This document shows, piece after piece, positions 1-7,056 of a stretch of DNA of 12,770 bases. Source of the stretch: an uncultured Coriobacteriaceae bacterium (GTDB lineage Bacteria; Actinomycetota; Coriobacteriia; Coriobacteriales; Eggerthellaceae). Below the pieces are notes generated by a model. That model had not been told where the DNA came from, ran no database searches, and was given only the letters and a program-made list of their open reading frames with translations. Positions within the stretch are counted from its first letter, which is position 1, and every line of letters starts with the position of its first letter. The position numbers were made by a program, and so were the translations under genes. The DNA is taken from assembly GCA_902796815.1 (NCBI GenBank), contig CADBQL010000209.1, positions 1 to 12,770 on the forward strand, read 5' to 3'.

Positions 1-1
1 G

Positions 2-1630
2 CAGTGGGTCGAGCCTGAAGGGTTCGAAGAGTGGCGAAAATACATCGTTGGCGAGGTTGACGGCGTCGAGCACACGCCCGAGTGGGCTGAGCCCATCACC
101 GGCATCCCAGCCGAGACGATTCGCGAGTTTGCGCGTTATTACGCCGCTATGAAACCGGTTCACCTGCATCAGATGTACAGCGTATCGAAGCGCAACTTGG
201 GCGACTACACTGCGGCGGTTGGAATGCTGTTGCAGGCCATGACCGGCAACCTGAGCATTCCCGGCGGTTGCGAAGGTGGCGGCTCCAATCTGGTTACCCA
301 GCCGCGCCTGTTCCCGCCCGTTCCAGATACCGGCCAGATTAAGGGTGACGTCGTGAACCCAATCACGAACAACAACAACAAAGTGACCGAGGTCATGTAC
401 TGCCAGAAGCTTTACGCTGCTGGCGAAATCACCGAAGAGGAATTCCGCCGGCGTATCGGCTGCCCTAAAGGAAGTCCGCTGCCGCATATCAGGATGGCCA
501 TCATCCCCAACAACTACATCAACAACCAACACCACGTTTCCAAGCGTATGGCGGGTTTTGCCGATCTCGAATTCTCCTGGGGTTGGCAATATTTCCACGA
601 CCAGCCTTCCATCGAGTTCCTCGACATCGTGCTGCCTTCGCCAGTCATCCAGTTCGAGTCGACTGACATGCATTTCTTTGGCATCAACCGCTTCTGGGGC
701 TCGCCATCCGGCATGATGAATTACTTCCTGTTCGCCGGAAAGGGCGTCAATCCTCCCGGTGAGATTCGCTCGAAGGACTGGGTCTGGATGGAGCTTGCGC
801 GCCGCCTGGGATTTGCCGACAAGTACTGCCCGAAGATGCTCGACGTGACCGATTGGCGCGATTGGGACGAGCAAGTCATCGAGCGCATTTACAGGCCCGC
901 CTATGAGGAGTGGGCCGAAGATCCGTACGGGTATTTGGCCTACTATGGGATTGAGCCGCCTACCTGGGAAGATTTCCAGAAGATGCCGATTATTCGCGTT
1001 CCTGGCGAGCCTGGCGAGTGGTTCTATCCTTTCAAAAACACCGTCGAGTACGGTCGCTCGCCGTTCAAGACGCCGTCGGGCAAGATTGAGTTCGATAGCT
1101 CCTTCGTCAAGGAAAACGACTTGACCCAGACTCGCTACGGCGGCCAGATGGAAAGCTATCCTCGTTGGCAGCCGACCTATCAGGATGAACCTGCCAATGA
1201 CAGCTACTATCATTCCTGGACGAAGAACTACCCGCTTTCGATGGTCACGCCGGTCTCGTCGTACCGTCAGCATTCGGCCAACGACCAGAACCCATGGCTC
1301 AAAGGCGACTGCTATGAGCATATGGTGCGCATGTCGCCGGCTGACGCCGCCGACCGCGGCATCAAGACGGGCGACCGTGTGCTGGTTTACAACCAGTTCG
1401 GCGAAGTCGAAATCACCGCGTACGTATCTTCGAAGTTACTTCCGGGTACAGTTTCGATTGGCCATGGCGAGTGGTCCAAGTTCGATAACGTTCGAAAGTC
1501 CAAGCTCATGCCCTATGGCATCGATACCGCTGGCAACTGCAATCTCCTTATCGGGGACACGCACCTGCCCCATATCGTGGGCGCTCTGCTCACAGCTGGC
1601 CTCGTCGAGATCAGGAAGGTAGGCGAATAA
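2..1630 (+). CDS. Molybdopterin oxidoreductase (DMSO reductase family) catalytic subunit, 5'-truncated
   Basis: The frame is open from base 2 to the TAA at 1628-1630, so 542 residues of the C-terminal part are visible; the N-terminus, the signal peptide (if any), the N-terminal Fe-S motif and the Mo-ligand residue lie outside the window. Seen: a glycine-rich stretch (GGCEGGGSN) after the conserved pterin-binding core, then a C-terminal molybdopterin-dinucleotide-binding domain beginning near YPLSMVTPVSSYRQHS, followed by NPW, a GD-RVLVYN segment typical of the beta-barrel MopB_CT domain, and a final HxPHIVGAL segment. The next gene, 2 bases downstream, is its Fe-S partner. The family includes thiosulfate/polysulfide, DMSO and arsenate reductases, acetylene hydratase, pyrogallol transhydroxylase and the gut-actinobacterial catechol dehydroxylases; the substrate cannot be read from this portion. 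The absence of a downstream membrane anchor is compatible with a soluble or peripheral two-subunit enzyme. The family assignment is firm, the substrate unknown. Confidence 0.93.
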   Translation, partial: QWVEPEGFEEWRKYIVGEVDGVEHTPEWAEPITGIPAETIREFARYYAAMKPVHLHQMYSVSKRNLGDYTAAVGMLLQAMTGNLSIPGGCEGGGSNLVTQPRLFPPVPDTGQIKGDVVNPITNNNNKVTEVMYCQKLYAAGEITEEEFRRRIGCPKGSPLPHIRMAIIPNNYINNQHHVSKRMAGFADLEFSWGWQYFHDQPSIEFLDIVLPSPVIQFESTDMHFFGINRFWGSPSGMMNYFLFAGKGVNPPGEIRSKDWVWMELARRLGFADKYCPKMLDVTDWRDWDEQVIERIYRPAYEEWAEDPYGYLAYYGIEPPTWEDFQKMPIIRVPGEPGEWFYPFKNTVEYGRSPFKTPSGKIEFDSSFVKENDLTQTRYGGQMESYPRWQPTYQDEPANDSYYHSWTKNYPLSMVTPVSSYRQHSANDQNPWLKGDCYEHMVRMSPADAADRGIKTGDRVLVYNQFGEVEITAYVSSKLLPGTVSIGHGEWSKFDNVRKSKLMPYGIDTAGNCNLLIGDTHLPHIVGALLTAGLVEIRKVGE

Positions 1631-1632
1631 CC

Positions 1633-2379
1633 ATGACCCAATATGGATTCTTTTTCGACCAGAGCCGTTGCTATGGCTGCAAGGCGTGCTCTGTGGCGTG
1701 CAAGGACTGGTACGACATCGCCCCTGGTCCCGAGAAGTGGATGAGCGTTTACATGTGGGAAAAGGGCGTCTTCCCAAATACGCGGATCGGCATCCTGGCG
1801 TTCAGCTGCGGTCATTGCGCTAATCCCGTATGCGTTGGCGCGTGCGAGCATGGCGCTATCTTCAAGGAGGAAAAGTACGGTGCTGTCCTTGTTGATCAGG
1901 AGAAATGTCAAGGCGATCGCAATTGTTTTGCGGCTTGCCCCTATGGTGCGCCGAAGTTCGCGGACGACGAACCCGGGACCAAAATGAGCAAGTGTACGAT
2001 GTGCGTCGATCGTCTCGACAAGGGCCAACTGCCGCTGTGCGTGGCGTCCTGCCCCATGCGCGCGTTAGACTTCGGGCCAATTGAAGAGCTCATAGCCAAG
2101 TACGGAGACGTCCGTCAAATCGAGACGATGCCCGATCCGAGCGTCACGATGCCTAACTGGGTTGCCAAGGCCAATCCGCCCAAGGAGCAGCTGATTCCTT
2201 ACGACGCCGATGCGGCTATCCGCCTGACCAAGCGCCGCACTGCGACCGACGATGTGTATGCCGGTGATCTTTCGACTGTCACCGAGTTTGCCCCCGATGT
2301 CGTGTGCACACGTGAGCTGCGCATGAAGAATGCGACTGCCGCCGAGGTTATGGCTGCCACTTCAAGCGATCAGGGCTAG
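1633..2379 (+). CDS. 4Fe-4S ferredoxin electron-transfer subunit of the molybdoenzyme (DmsB/PhsB type)
   Basis: A 248-residue protein that should pass electrons to or from the molybdenum subunit encoded just upstream; an AGGAAGG ribosome site lies inside the end of that gene (about 1611-1618). Four Cys groups are visible: Cys13/16/19/23, Cys59/62/67/71, Cys92/98/102 and Cys121/124/136/140, the pattern of the DmsB/NrfC/PhsB family with four cubane clusters. The third group reads C-QG-D-RN-C-FAA-CP: the second ligand is Asp95 (codon GAT at 1915-1917) instead of Cys, so this cluster is probably [3Fe-4S] or an Asp-ligated [4Fe-4S]. No TAT or Sec signal is seen at the N-terminus, as is usual for subunits exported with their partner or acting in the cytoplasm. 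The C-terminal ~80 residues lack cysteines apart from one and form a family-variable tail. There is no DmsC-like anchor gene after it. Confidence 0.95.
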   Translation: MTQYGFFFDQSRCYGCKACSVACKDWYDIAPGPEKWMSVYMWEKGVFPNTRIGILAFSCGHCANPVCVGACEHGAIFKEEKYGAVLVDQEKCQGDRNCFAACPYGAPKFADDEPGTKMSKCTMCVDRLDKGQLPLCVASCPMRALDFGPIEELIAKYGDVRQIETMPDPSVTMPNWVAKANPPKEQLIPYDADAAIRLTKRRTATDDVYAGDLSTVTEFAPDVVCTRELRMKNATAAEVMAATSSDQG

Positions 2380-2403
2380 ACGTTAGGGAACCAGTGGGGT
2401 AGA

Positions 2404-2436
2404 TGCTGCCAAAGGGGAGACTCCCTTCTGGCAGCA
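2404..2436. other. Intergenic hairpin directly before the VOC gene's ribosome site
   Basis: Outer arms TGCTGCCA (2404-2411) and TGGCAGCA (2429-2436) are perfectly complementary; inner arms AAGGG and CCCTT close a GAGACT loop, with one unpaired C on the 3' side. There is no T-tract on either strand, and the AGGAGG of the next gene starts only four bases later. It could be a U-tract-less terminator, an RNA-processing or stability element between the oxidoreductase genes and the VOC gene, or a structure affecting translation. The inner core is shared with the hairpin at 2962-2996. Confidence 0.7.
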
Positions 2437-2448
2437 AAAGGAGGAAAA

Positions 2449-2910
2449 ATGGAGCTGACTTTTGCGCATGCAGGCGTGTATTGCCGCGATATCGACGAGT
2501 CCGTCGCATTCTACGAGAAAGTATTCGGATGCAGGCTGATGTTTCGCTCCGATGCCATGGAAGGCGACAAGCCGCTCAAGATGGCGTGGATCAAGGGCGC
2601 GGGTTATGTGCTCGAGCTGCTTGAATCCGAGGATAAGTCAACGTGTGATGCCGCCGCAAGCTGCCTGAATCACCTGGCTATCCGCGTGAGCGACATGGAC
2701 GAGTTCGTCGCGCGTCTCGTCTCGCTCGGCATTGCCATCGAGGCTGGCCCGTTCGATCCTCCGCTGGCGTTCGACCGACCGCTTTCCGATGAGGACGCTG
2801 ATGTTTTCACCACGTACGGTGATGCTGGCGCGCAGTTGCGCATCCTGTTCTTCCGCGGACCAAGCGGTGAGCGTTTCGAAATCGTGCAGGACAACATTGC
2901 CGCTTTGTAG
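2449..2910 (+). CDS. VOC superfamily (glyoxalase/lactoylglutathione lyase-like) protein
   Basis: A 153-residue cytosolic protein with a strong AAAGGAGG ribosome site at 2438-2444. It has the two-module beta-alpha-beta-beta-beta plan of the vicinal oxygen chelate fold: module 1 starts with FAHAGVYCRDIDESVAFYEKVFG, cut here as FAHAGVYCRD then an AFYEKVFG helix; module 2 starts at NHLAIRV and ends PSGERFEIVQ. The four positions that bind metal in glyoxalase I are all occupied by canonical residues: His7, Glu56 (YVLELLE), His75 and Glu144, so an active metalloenzyme is likely. Length matches single-domain glyoxalase I-like proteins. The family also contains ring-cleavage dioxygenases, methylmalonyl-CoA epimerases and antibiotic-resistance proteins, and the substrate cannot be chosen from sequence alone. 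It lies 69 bases after the oxidoreductase pair on the same strand, separated by a hairpin, so cotranscription is possible but unproven. Confidence 0.88.
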   Translation: MELTFAHAGVYCRDIDESVAFYEKVFGCRLMFRSDAMEGDKPLKMAWIKGAGYVLELLESEDKSTCDAAASCLNHLAIRVSDMDEFVARLVSLGIAIEAGPFDPPLAFDRPLSDEDADVFTTYGDAGAQLRILFFRGPSGERFEIVQDNIAAL

Positions 2911-2961
2911 GGCGGGGCGTGGGCCTCGTGTCCGGGATGCGATTCGCCCGTGTGTCTATAA

Positions 2962-2996
2962 ATGCGACCGAAAGGGAGGCTCCCTTTCGGTCGCAT
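2962..2996. terminator. Perfect 16-17 bp hairpin after the VOC gene, probable terminator
   Basis: ATGCGACCGAAAGGGAG (2962-2978) is the exact reverse complement of 2980-2996, with a single G at the centre, giving a very stable stem with a GGC turn. It stands 51 bases after the VOC stop codon. A run of five T's follows at about 3011-3015 but not immediately, so it is not a textbook Rho-independent terminator. Because it is symmetrical it could act on both strands. The inner AAAGGGAG/CTCCCTTT core recurs in the hairpin at 2404-2436. Confidence 0.6.
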
Positions 2997-3067
2997 GTTG
3001 TGAACGGGTGTTTTTCAAAGCCAGCTTTTTTGAGAACTCGTTTGGTTGGGGTCTTAGACCGCATAGG

Positions 3068-3100
3068 GAATGAGTTTCGCCCCAGGGGCGAAACTCATTC
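3068..3100. repeat. Dispersed palindrome, copy 1 (perfect)
   Basis: GAATGAGTTTCGCCCC (3068-3083), a single central A at 3084, then the exact reverse complement (3085-3100): 16-bp arms without a mismatch. Two relatives occur at 7321-7349 and 7384-7422. It lies between the VOC gene and the convergent EamA transporter gene. The same arm sequence at distant loci points to a repeated element rather than a gene-specific terminator. Confidence 0.85.
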
Positions 3101-3147
3101 GATTTGGCACCCCTTCGATTCAATTTCTGACCAATTAACTTAATGAC

Positions 3148-3172
3148 AAAAAACACGACTTTATGTCATGTT
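3148..3172 (-). terminator. Rho-independent terminator of the EamA transporter gene
   Basis: Read on the minus strand, AACATGAC and GTCGTGTT form an 8-bp stem (one G-U pair) around an ATAAA loop, followed at once by a T-tract (six A's on the plus strand at 3148-3153, partly shared with the stem base). The stem begins inside the TAA stop codon (3171-3173), so termination is immediately after translation ends. Confidence 0.7.
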
Positions 3173-4052
3173 ACGATCGCCGGCCGAGGCCTTCGGACAG
3201 GACCAGGCCTGCTATGACGAGCGCGATGCCAAGCGCGATGGGGCCTGTCATGCGATCGCCAAGCAGCATTACCGCCGCCACTACGGTAAGTGGCGCTTGG
3301 AGGTAAATGTAGGCACTCGCCGCAGCGGGTCCCAGGTGTTTTACGCTATAGCCCCAAGTAACGAAACAAGCTGCTGAGGCTAAGATGCCCAGAAACGCCA
3401 AGTTGCCAAACACTAACGGCTGCGTGAGCGCCTCGAGGGGGTATGGATCGGCCATGATGAGGCGTGTCGCGACCATGAACCCGAGCCCCCAAGCAAAAAT
3501 GCGCTTGGTCATGGCAATGGTCTCGTAGCCCAGGTTTGATAGGCGTTTGACGATGATGGAATACACCGCCCAAGACATAGCGCCTACCAGGCAGAGTATG
3601 ACGCCTTCGGCCGAAGCATGCCCTGGGCCTTCCTGAAAGCTTATGAGCGCGATGCCTGAAATCGCAATGACGAAACCGATGACAAATCGCGCGTCGAAAC
3701 CCTTCTCCTTCAGGATGATGAAGCCGAGCGCAGCTGTGAACAGCGGCGCTGTCGAAACCGCCACCGAAACGAACGAAGCATCGGCGAACTCGAGCGCGGT
3801 GTTTTCTGCTAGATAGTACAGAAACGCGCCAGTAAGTCCAGCCAGGGCGAACAATAGCTCGTGCTTACGTTCGGCGGGGCGCAAGATGCGAGGTCTCGCG
3901 ATGCAAAGCGCAATGAATCCGAGCGACGTGCGGGTAAGCAGGATATCGATCGGGCTCATATAGTCAAGCAGCACTTTCGTGCAGATAAAAGTGAAACCCC
4001 ATACGGCCATCGTAAACAGTGCTGCGATATGTGCTGTAACGTGTGCGTTCAT
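3171..4052 (-). CDS. EamA/DMT-family transporter
   Basis: A 293-residue integral membrane protein of the drug/metabolite transporter superfamily (EamA, RhaT/YdcZ-like), which exports or imports small metabolites such as amino acids or sugars across the cytoplasmic membrane. Two tandem EamA repeats of about 130 residues are visible: the first begins with an AVWGFTFICTKVLL helix and ends near LGFIILKEKG, the second begins near GAMSWAVYSIIVKRL and ends with the conserved LLGDRMTGPIALGIALVIAGL segment. About ten hydrophobic helices are expected. Length is normal for the family. It is a single-gene unit with its own promoter (-10 at 4061-4066) and terminator. No ribosome site precedes the ATG at 4050-4052, and the promoter sits so close that the message is probably leaderless. 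Substrate unknown. Confidence 0.93.
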   Translation of the reverse strand: MNAHVTAHIAALFTMAVWGFTFICTKVLLDYMSPIDILLTRTSLGFIALCIARPRILRPAERKHELLFALAGLTGAFLYYLAENTALEFADASFVSVAVSTAPLFTAALGFIILKEKGFDARFVIGFVIAISGIALISFQEGPGHASAEGVILCLVGAMSWAVYSIIVKRLSNLGYETIAMTKRIFAWGLGFMVATRLIMADPYPLEALTQPLVFGNLAFLGILASAACFVTWGYSVKHLGPAAASAYIYLQAPLTVVAAVMLLGDRMTGPIALGIALVIAGLVLSEGLGRRS

Positions 4053-4380
4053 GGTGGGCTATTGTACCTGCGTTTTGGCGTTGGCACAAAGCCCAGTTTG
4101 TGGTGGGAGTGCGTTTTGCTCTAGAGCGCGGGTAGCGTTCAGGGGTATCGCACTTCATTTTGGAGGGAGCGGGGCTTGCAAATGGGGCGCGCCCCTAGGA
4201 AGTAACCTATGACCAATAGCCGAATATGAGCGAACGCATTATCAACCTGAACAGGCAGTATGGCGAAAGCAACGGGGAGTGAATGTCATAGGGCGTGACG
4301 AGCATCGCATGGTTTGCTTGTTCAATGATATTTTATGACCATTCTCGCTGTCATTTTGCTGTATCATGGCTAGCGAAAAA
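4053..4380. other. Intergenic region between divergent EamA and csoR units
   Basis: About 360 bases separate the two start codons. Apart from the EamA promoter near 4061-4089 and the csoR operator from 4381, it holds a perfect 12-base palindrome GGGGCGCGCCCC (4184-4195), an inverted pair ATGAC (4335-4339)/GTCAT (4350-4354), and two tiny overlapping reading frames (4209-4229, six codons; 4226-4282, eighteen codons) linked by ATGA, the first preceded by AGGAAG. No RNA gene or longer coding region is recognisable. A -35/-10 pair for csoR could not be fixed with confidence. Confidence 0.5.
4061..4089 (-). promoter_or_regulatory. Promoter of the EamA transporter gene (leaderless)
   Basis: On the minus strand TTGTGC (4089-4084) is followed after exactly 17 bases by TACAAT (4066-4061). 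Only 8 bases separate the -10 hexamer from the ATG (4052-4050), so the expected start of transcription falls on or within a base or two of the start codon. This fits the lack of a Shine-Dalgarno sequence. Confidence 0.65.
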
Positions 4381-4397
4381 ATACCCCCGGGGAGTAT
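4381..4397. promoter_or_regulatory. Probable CsoR operator upstream of csoR-copA-copZ
   Basis: ATACCCCCGGGGAGTAT is a near-palindrome (ATAC-CCCC-GGGG-a-GTAT) of the kind bound by copper sensors of the CsoR family, whose known sites combine a G/C-tract dyad with outer TAC/GTA. It ends about 15 bases before the csoR ATG, just ahead of the ribosome site, so apo-repressor bound here would block transcription of its own operon. A second inverted pair GTAT/ATAC (4394-4408) overlaps it. Confidence 0.6.
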
Positions 4398-4412
4398 AAG
4401 GGAGATACGGCT

Positions 4413-4721
4413 ATGAGCACAGGGGAGTGCCAGTGTCGGCACAAAGAGACGCCGCGCGACGATGAGTTCCAGGCGAGCCTGCAACGTCGACTGAACCGGG
4501 CCATTGGGCAGCTTGGCGGCGTAAAAGCCATGATTGACGACAACCGCTACTGCGGCGACGTGCTGCTGCAGCTAGCCGCAGCCGAGCGGGCCGTGCATCG
4601 CGTGAGCGAACTTATTCTTGAAAACCATCTGCACACGTGCGTGGTCGAACAGGTGCGCGAGGGCAACGAAGCAATCATCGACGAGGCGATGGGCCTCATC
4701 CGAAAGTTCGGAGGCCGCTGA
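4413..4721 (+). CDS. csoR: Copper-sensing transcriptional repressor, CsoR family
   Basis: A 102-residue all-helical DUF156 protein. CsoR proteins repress copper-efflux genes and leave DNA on binding Cu(I). The Cu(I) ligand fingerprint C-H-C is complete: Cys47 (in NRYCGDVL, with the family Tyr before it), His72 and Cys76 (NHLHTC, H-x3-C). The DNA-contacting RRLNRAIGQLGGVKAMI segment near residues 25-41 is also typical. An extra Cys6-x-Cys8 and His10 at the N-terminus might add metal contacts. The start is supported by AGGGAG eight bases upstream. The stop overlaps the copA start (TGATG at 4719-4723), indicating translational coupling. A CsoR-type operator lies just upstream, so autoregulation is expected. 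Its relatives RcnR, FrmR and CstR have other ligand sets; gene context and ligands favour copper. Confidence 0.92.
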   Translation: MSTGECQCRHKETPRDDEFQASLQRRLNRAIGQLGGVKAMIDDNRYCGDVLLQLAAAERAVHRVSELILENHLHTCVVEQVREGNEAIIDEAMGLIRKFGGR

Positions 4722-7054
4722 TGGCTGCGGCAACTCAGAAATTCGACGTAACGGGTATGACATGCGCGGCCTGCTCGACGCGGGTGGAAAAGGTGACATC
4801 CGAGGTGCCCGGCGTGCAGAAAGCAGTTGTGAACCTGCTGAAGAACAGCATGGAGGTCGAATATGACGGTAATCCTGGGACTATCGGCGCTATAAGCGCG
4901 GCGGTGGATAAAGCAGGGTACGGCGCGATTCCGCGTCAAGAAGATGCGCAGGCATTTCAAGCCGCTGCACCAACATCAGCAATGGCCGCTGCTCCGAACG
5001 CGGCTGCGAAAGAGGCGCAAACGGTGCGCATGCGCCTCATCGTGAGCTTCATTTTCGCTATACCTCTCTTCTATCTGAGTATGGGTCACATGTGGGGTTG
5101 GCCTTTGCCGCCATTCTTCATGGGCCGCGAGGCCATGATGACGATAGCCCTCACGGAACTTCTGCTCTGCATTCCCATTGTGTTCGTGAACTTCAAGTTT
5201 TTTCGAAACGGCTTCAAAGGGCTTGTCCACGGAGCCCCCAACATGGATACGCTCGTAGCGCTCGGCGCGGCGGCGTCGCTGCTCTACAGCATCGCGGGAC
5301 TCTATCGAATGGGTATCGGTTTGGGCACAGGCGATCTGGATATGGCCCACCACGCTTCGATGGACCTGTACTTCGAGGGTGCGGGCATGATTCTCACGCT
5401 CATCACGTTAGGCAAGTATTTCGAGGCACGCTCGAAGGGCCGCACGACCGACGCTATTACGTCGCTTATGGATCTTGCGCCCAAGACGGCCACGTTGGCG
5501 GACGATGACGGCTCCGAGCGCGAGGTGCCCGTCGAGAATGTGCAAGTGGGCGACATTTTGGTCGTACGTGCTGGACAGGGCATACCCGTTGACGGCGTCA
5601 TTGTCGAGGGAACGGGCGTTGTCGACGAGTCGGCGCTTACGGGCGAGAGCGTTCCGGTCGACAAGGTCGCAGGCGATGCGGTCACCGGCGCTACGGTGAA
5701 CACGGCGGGCTATTTCAAAATGCGGGCCGAGCGTGTGGGCGACGATACCGCCATTGCGCGCATTATTCGCCTCGTCGACGATGCGACGAGCTCGAAGGCG
5801 CCCATCCAACGCCTGGCCGATCGCATCAGCTCGGTGTTTGTGCCCATCGTCATAGTCATTGCCGTCGTCGTGTTCGTCGCATGGCTCGTATTAACGGGCA
5901 TGGATGTGTCGAAAGCCGTGGTGCATGGCATTTCGGTGCTCGTGATCAGCTGTCCCTGTGCGCTCGGGCTTGCGACGCCGACCGCTATCATGGTAGGCAC
6001 GGGGCGCGGCGCTAAGCAAGGGATCCTCATAAAGAGTGCCGAGGCGCTTGAGAACGCCCACGACATAGCTACCGTGGTGCTCGACAAGACGGGCACCATC
6101 ACGAATGGCGTGCCCCAGGTAACCGACGTCATCGCCGCCGAGGGAATGGAGGAGGGCGACTTGCTCATGCTGGCCTACGGCATCGAGAAGAAAAGCGAGC
6201 ACCCGCTCGCGCGGGCGATCTGCGATTACGCACAGCAGCGGGGAAGCGACCAGCTGCCCGTAAAGGACTTTCACCAGGTCCCTGGGCGGGGGCTTACCGG
6301 CGTGACCGAGGGTGCCGAGGCGCTTGCCGGCAACGCAGCCATGATGAGCGACGCGGGCATTGCATTAGGTCAACTAGCCGCGCGCGCCGATGCGCTCGCG
6401 CAGCAGGGCAAGACGCCGCTCTTCTTTGCCTGGGGCGGTCAACTGCTTGGCGTTATTGCGGTTGCCGATCAGGTGAAGCCTACGAGCGAGCGCGCTGTGA
6501 ACGAGCTACGTGCGCTTGGCGTGCGCACGGTCATGCTCACGGGCGACAACGAGCGCACCGCCGCCGCCATACAGCAGCAGGTTGGCGTCGACCAAGTCGT
6601 TGCAGGAGTTCTGCCCGATGGCAAGGATGCCCAGATCCAGCTGCTTGCCACTGATGGGAAAGTCGCCATGGTGGGCGATGGCGTGAATGACGCGCCAGCG
6701 CTCGCGCGCGCAGATGTGGGCATCGCCATTGGTGCAGGTACCGACGTGGCTATTGAGAGCGCAGACATGGTGCTTGTGCGCAACGATCTCATGGATGTGG
6801 CGGCAGGCATCCAACTGTCGCGCTCTACGATGCGAAATATCAAGCAGAACCTGTTTTGGGCGCTGTTCTACAACGTTTTGTGCATACCCGTCGCAGCGGG
6901 TGTACTGTCGGGGGTGGGCGTGACGCTCACGCCCGATATCGCTGCCGCTGCTATGAGCCTGAGCAGTATCTTTGTCGTCACCAACGCGCTGCGCCTGCGC
7001 GCGTGGAAACCGAAATGGGCTACAGCGGCGCCAAGCGCCGGGAAAGGGGAGTAA
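4721..7054 (+). CDS. copA: Copper-exporting P1B-1-type ATPase CopA
   Basis: A 777-residue membrane pump that expels Cu(I) from the cytoplasm at the cost of ATP. In order: one N-terminal heavy-metal-associated domain with GMTCAAC (Cys15, Cys18); two amphipathic/membrane helices and the GAPNMDTLVALG segment; an actuator domain with TGES; the ion-path motif CPC (Cys411, Cys413) in the SCPCALGLATP helix; the phosphorylated Asp455 in DKTGT; the nucleotide-binding SEHP motif; TGDN and GDGVNDAPALARADVG of the hinge; and the last helices with YN and MSLSS, the copper-selective signature of P1B-1 pumps. The start ATG at 4721 is chosen because GGAGG lies about six bases upstream and it overlaps the csoR stop by one base; an in-frame upstream ATG at 4637 lies inside csoR and lacks support. 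Length is normal for a one-HMA CopA. It is the middle gene of csoR-copA-copZ. Confidence 0.97.
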   Translation: MAAATQKFDVTGMTCAACSTRVEKVTSEVPGVQKAVVNLLKNSMEVEYDGNPGTIGAISAAVDKAGYGAIPRQEDAQAFQAAAPTSAMAAAPNAAAKEAQTVRMRLIVSFIFAIPLFYLSMGHMWGWPLPPFFMGREAMMTIALTELLLCIPIVFVNFKFFRNGFKGLVHGAPNMDTLVALGAAASLLYSIAGLYRMGIGLGTGDLDMAHHASMDLYFEGAGMILTLITLGKYFEARSKGRTTDAITSLMDLAPKTATLADDDGSEREVPVENVQVGDILVVRAGQGIPVDGVIVEGTGVVDESALTGESVPVDKVAGDAVTGATVNTAGYFKMRAERVGDDTAIARIIRLVDDATSSKAPIQRLADRISSVFVPIVIVIAVVVFVAWLVLTGMDVSKAVVHGISVLVISCPCALGLATPTAIMVGTGRGAKQGILIKSAEALENAHDIATVVLDKTGTITNGVPQVTDVIAAEGMEEGDLLMLAYGIEKKSEHPLARAICDYAQQRGSDQLPVKDFHQVPGRGLTGVTEGAEALAGNAAMMSDAGIALGQLAARADALAQQGKTPLFFAWGGQLLGVIAVADQVKPTSERAVNELRALGVRTVMLTGDNERTAAAIQQQVGVDQVVAGVLPDGKDAQIQLLATDGKVAMVGDGVNDAPALARADVGIAIGAGTDVAIESADMVLVRNDLMDVAAGIQLSRSTMRNIKQNLFWALFYNVLCIPVAAGVLSGVGVTLTPDIAAAAMSLSSIFVVTNALRLRAWKPKWATAAPSAGKGE

Positions 7055-7056
7055 CC

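Noticed and set aside
1513..2028. A 171-codon minus-strand frame across the oxidoreductase gene junction
   Set aside because: It opposes the well-supported catalytic and ferredoxin genes, has no ribosome site and no recognisable motif.
2404..2436. Calling this hairpin a standard Rho-independent terminator
   Set aside because: No T-tract follows on either strand and the ribosome site of the next gene is only a few bases away, so it is listed as a hairpin of undecided role.
4184..4195. The palindrome GGGGCGCGCCCC as a named regulatory site
   Set aside because: It is a perfect dyad, but it is single in the window, far from both promoters, and matches no operator I can name; short GC palindromes occur by chance in GC-rich DNA.
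4637..4720. Upstream in-frame ATG giving copA 28 extra residues
   Set aside because: The extension lies inside csoR, adds an Arg-rich non-family sequence and has no ribosome site, whereas 4721 has GGAGG and the one-base TGATG overlap with csoR.
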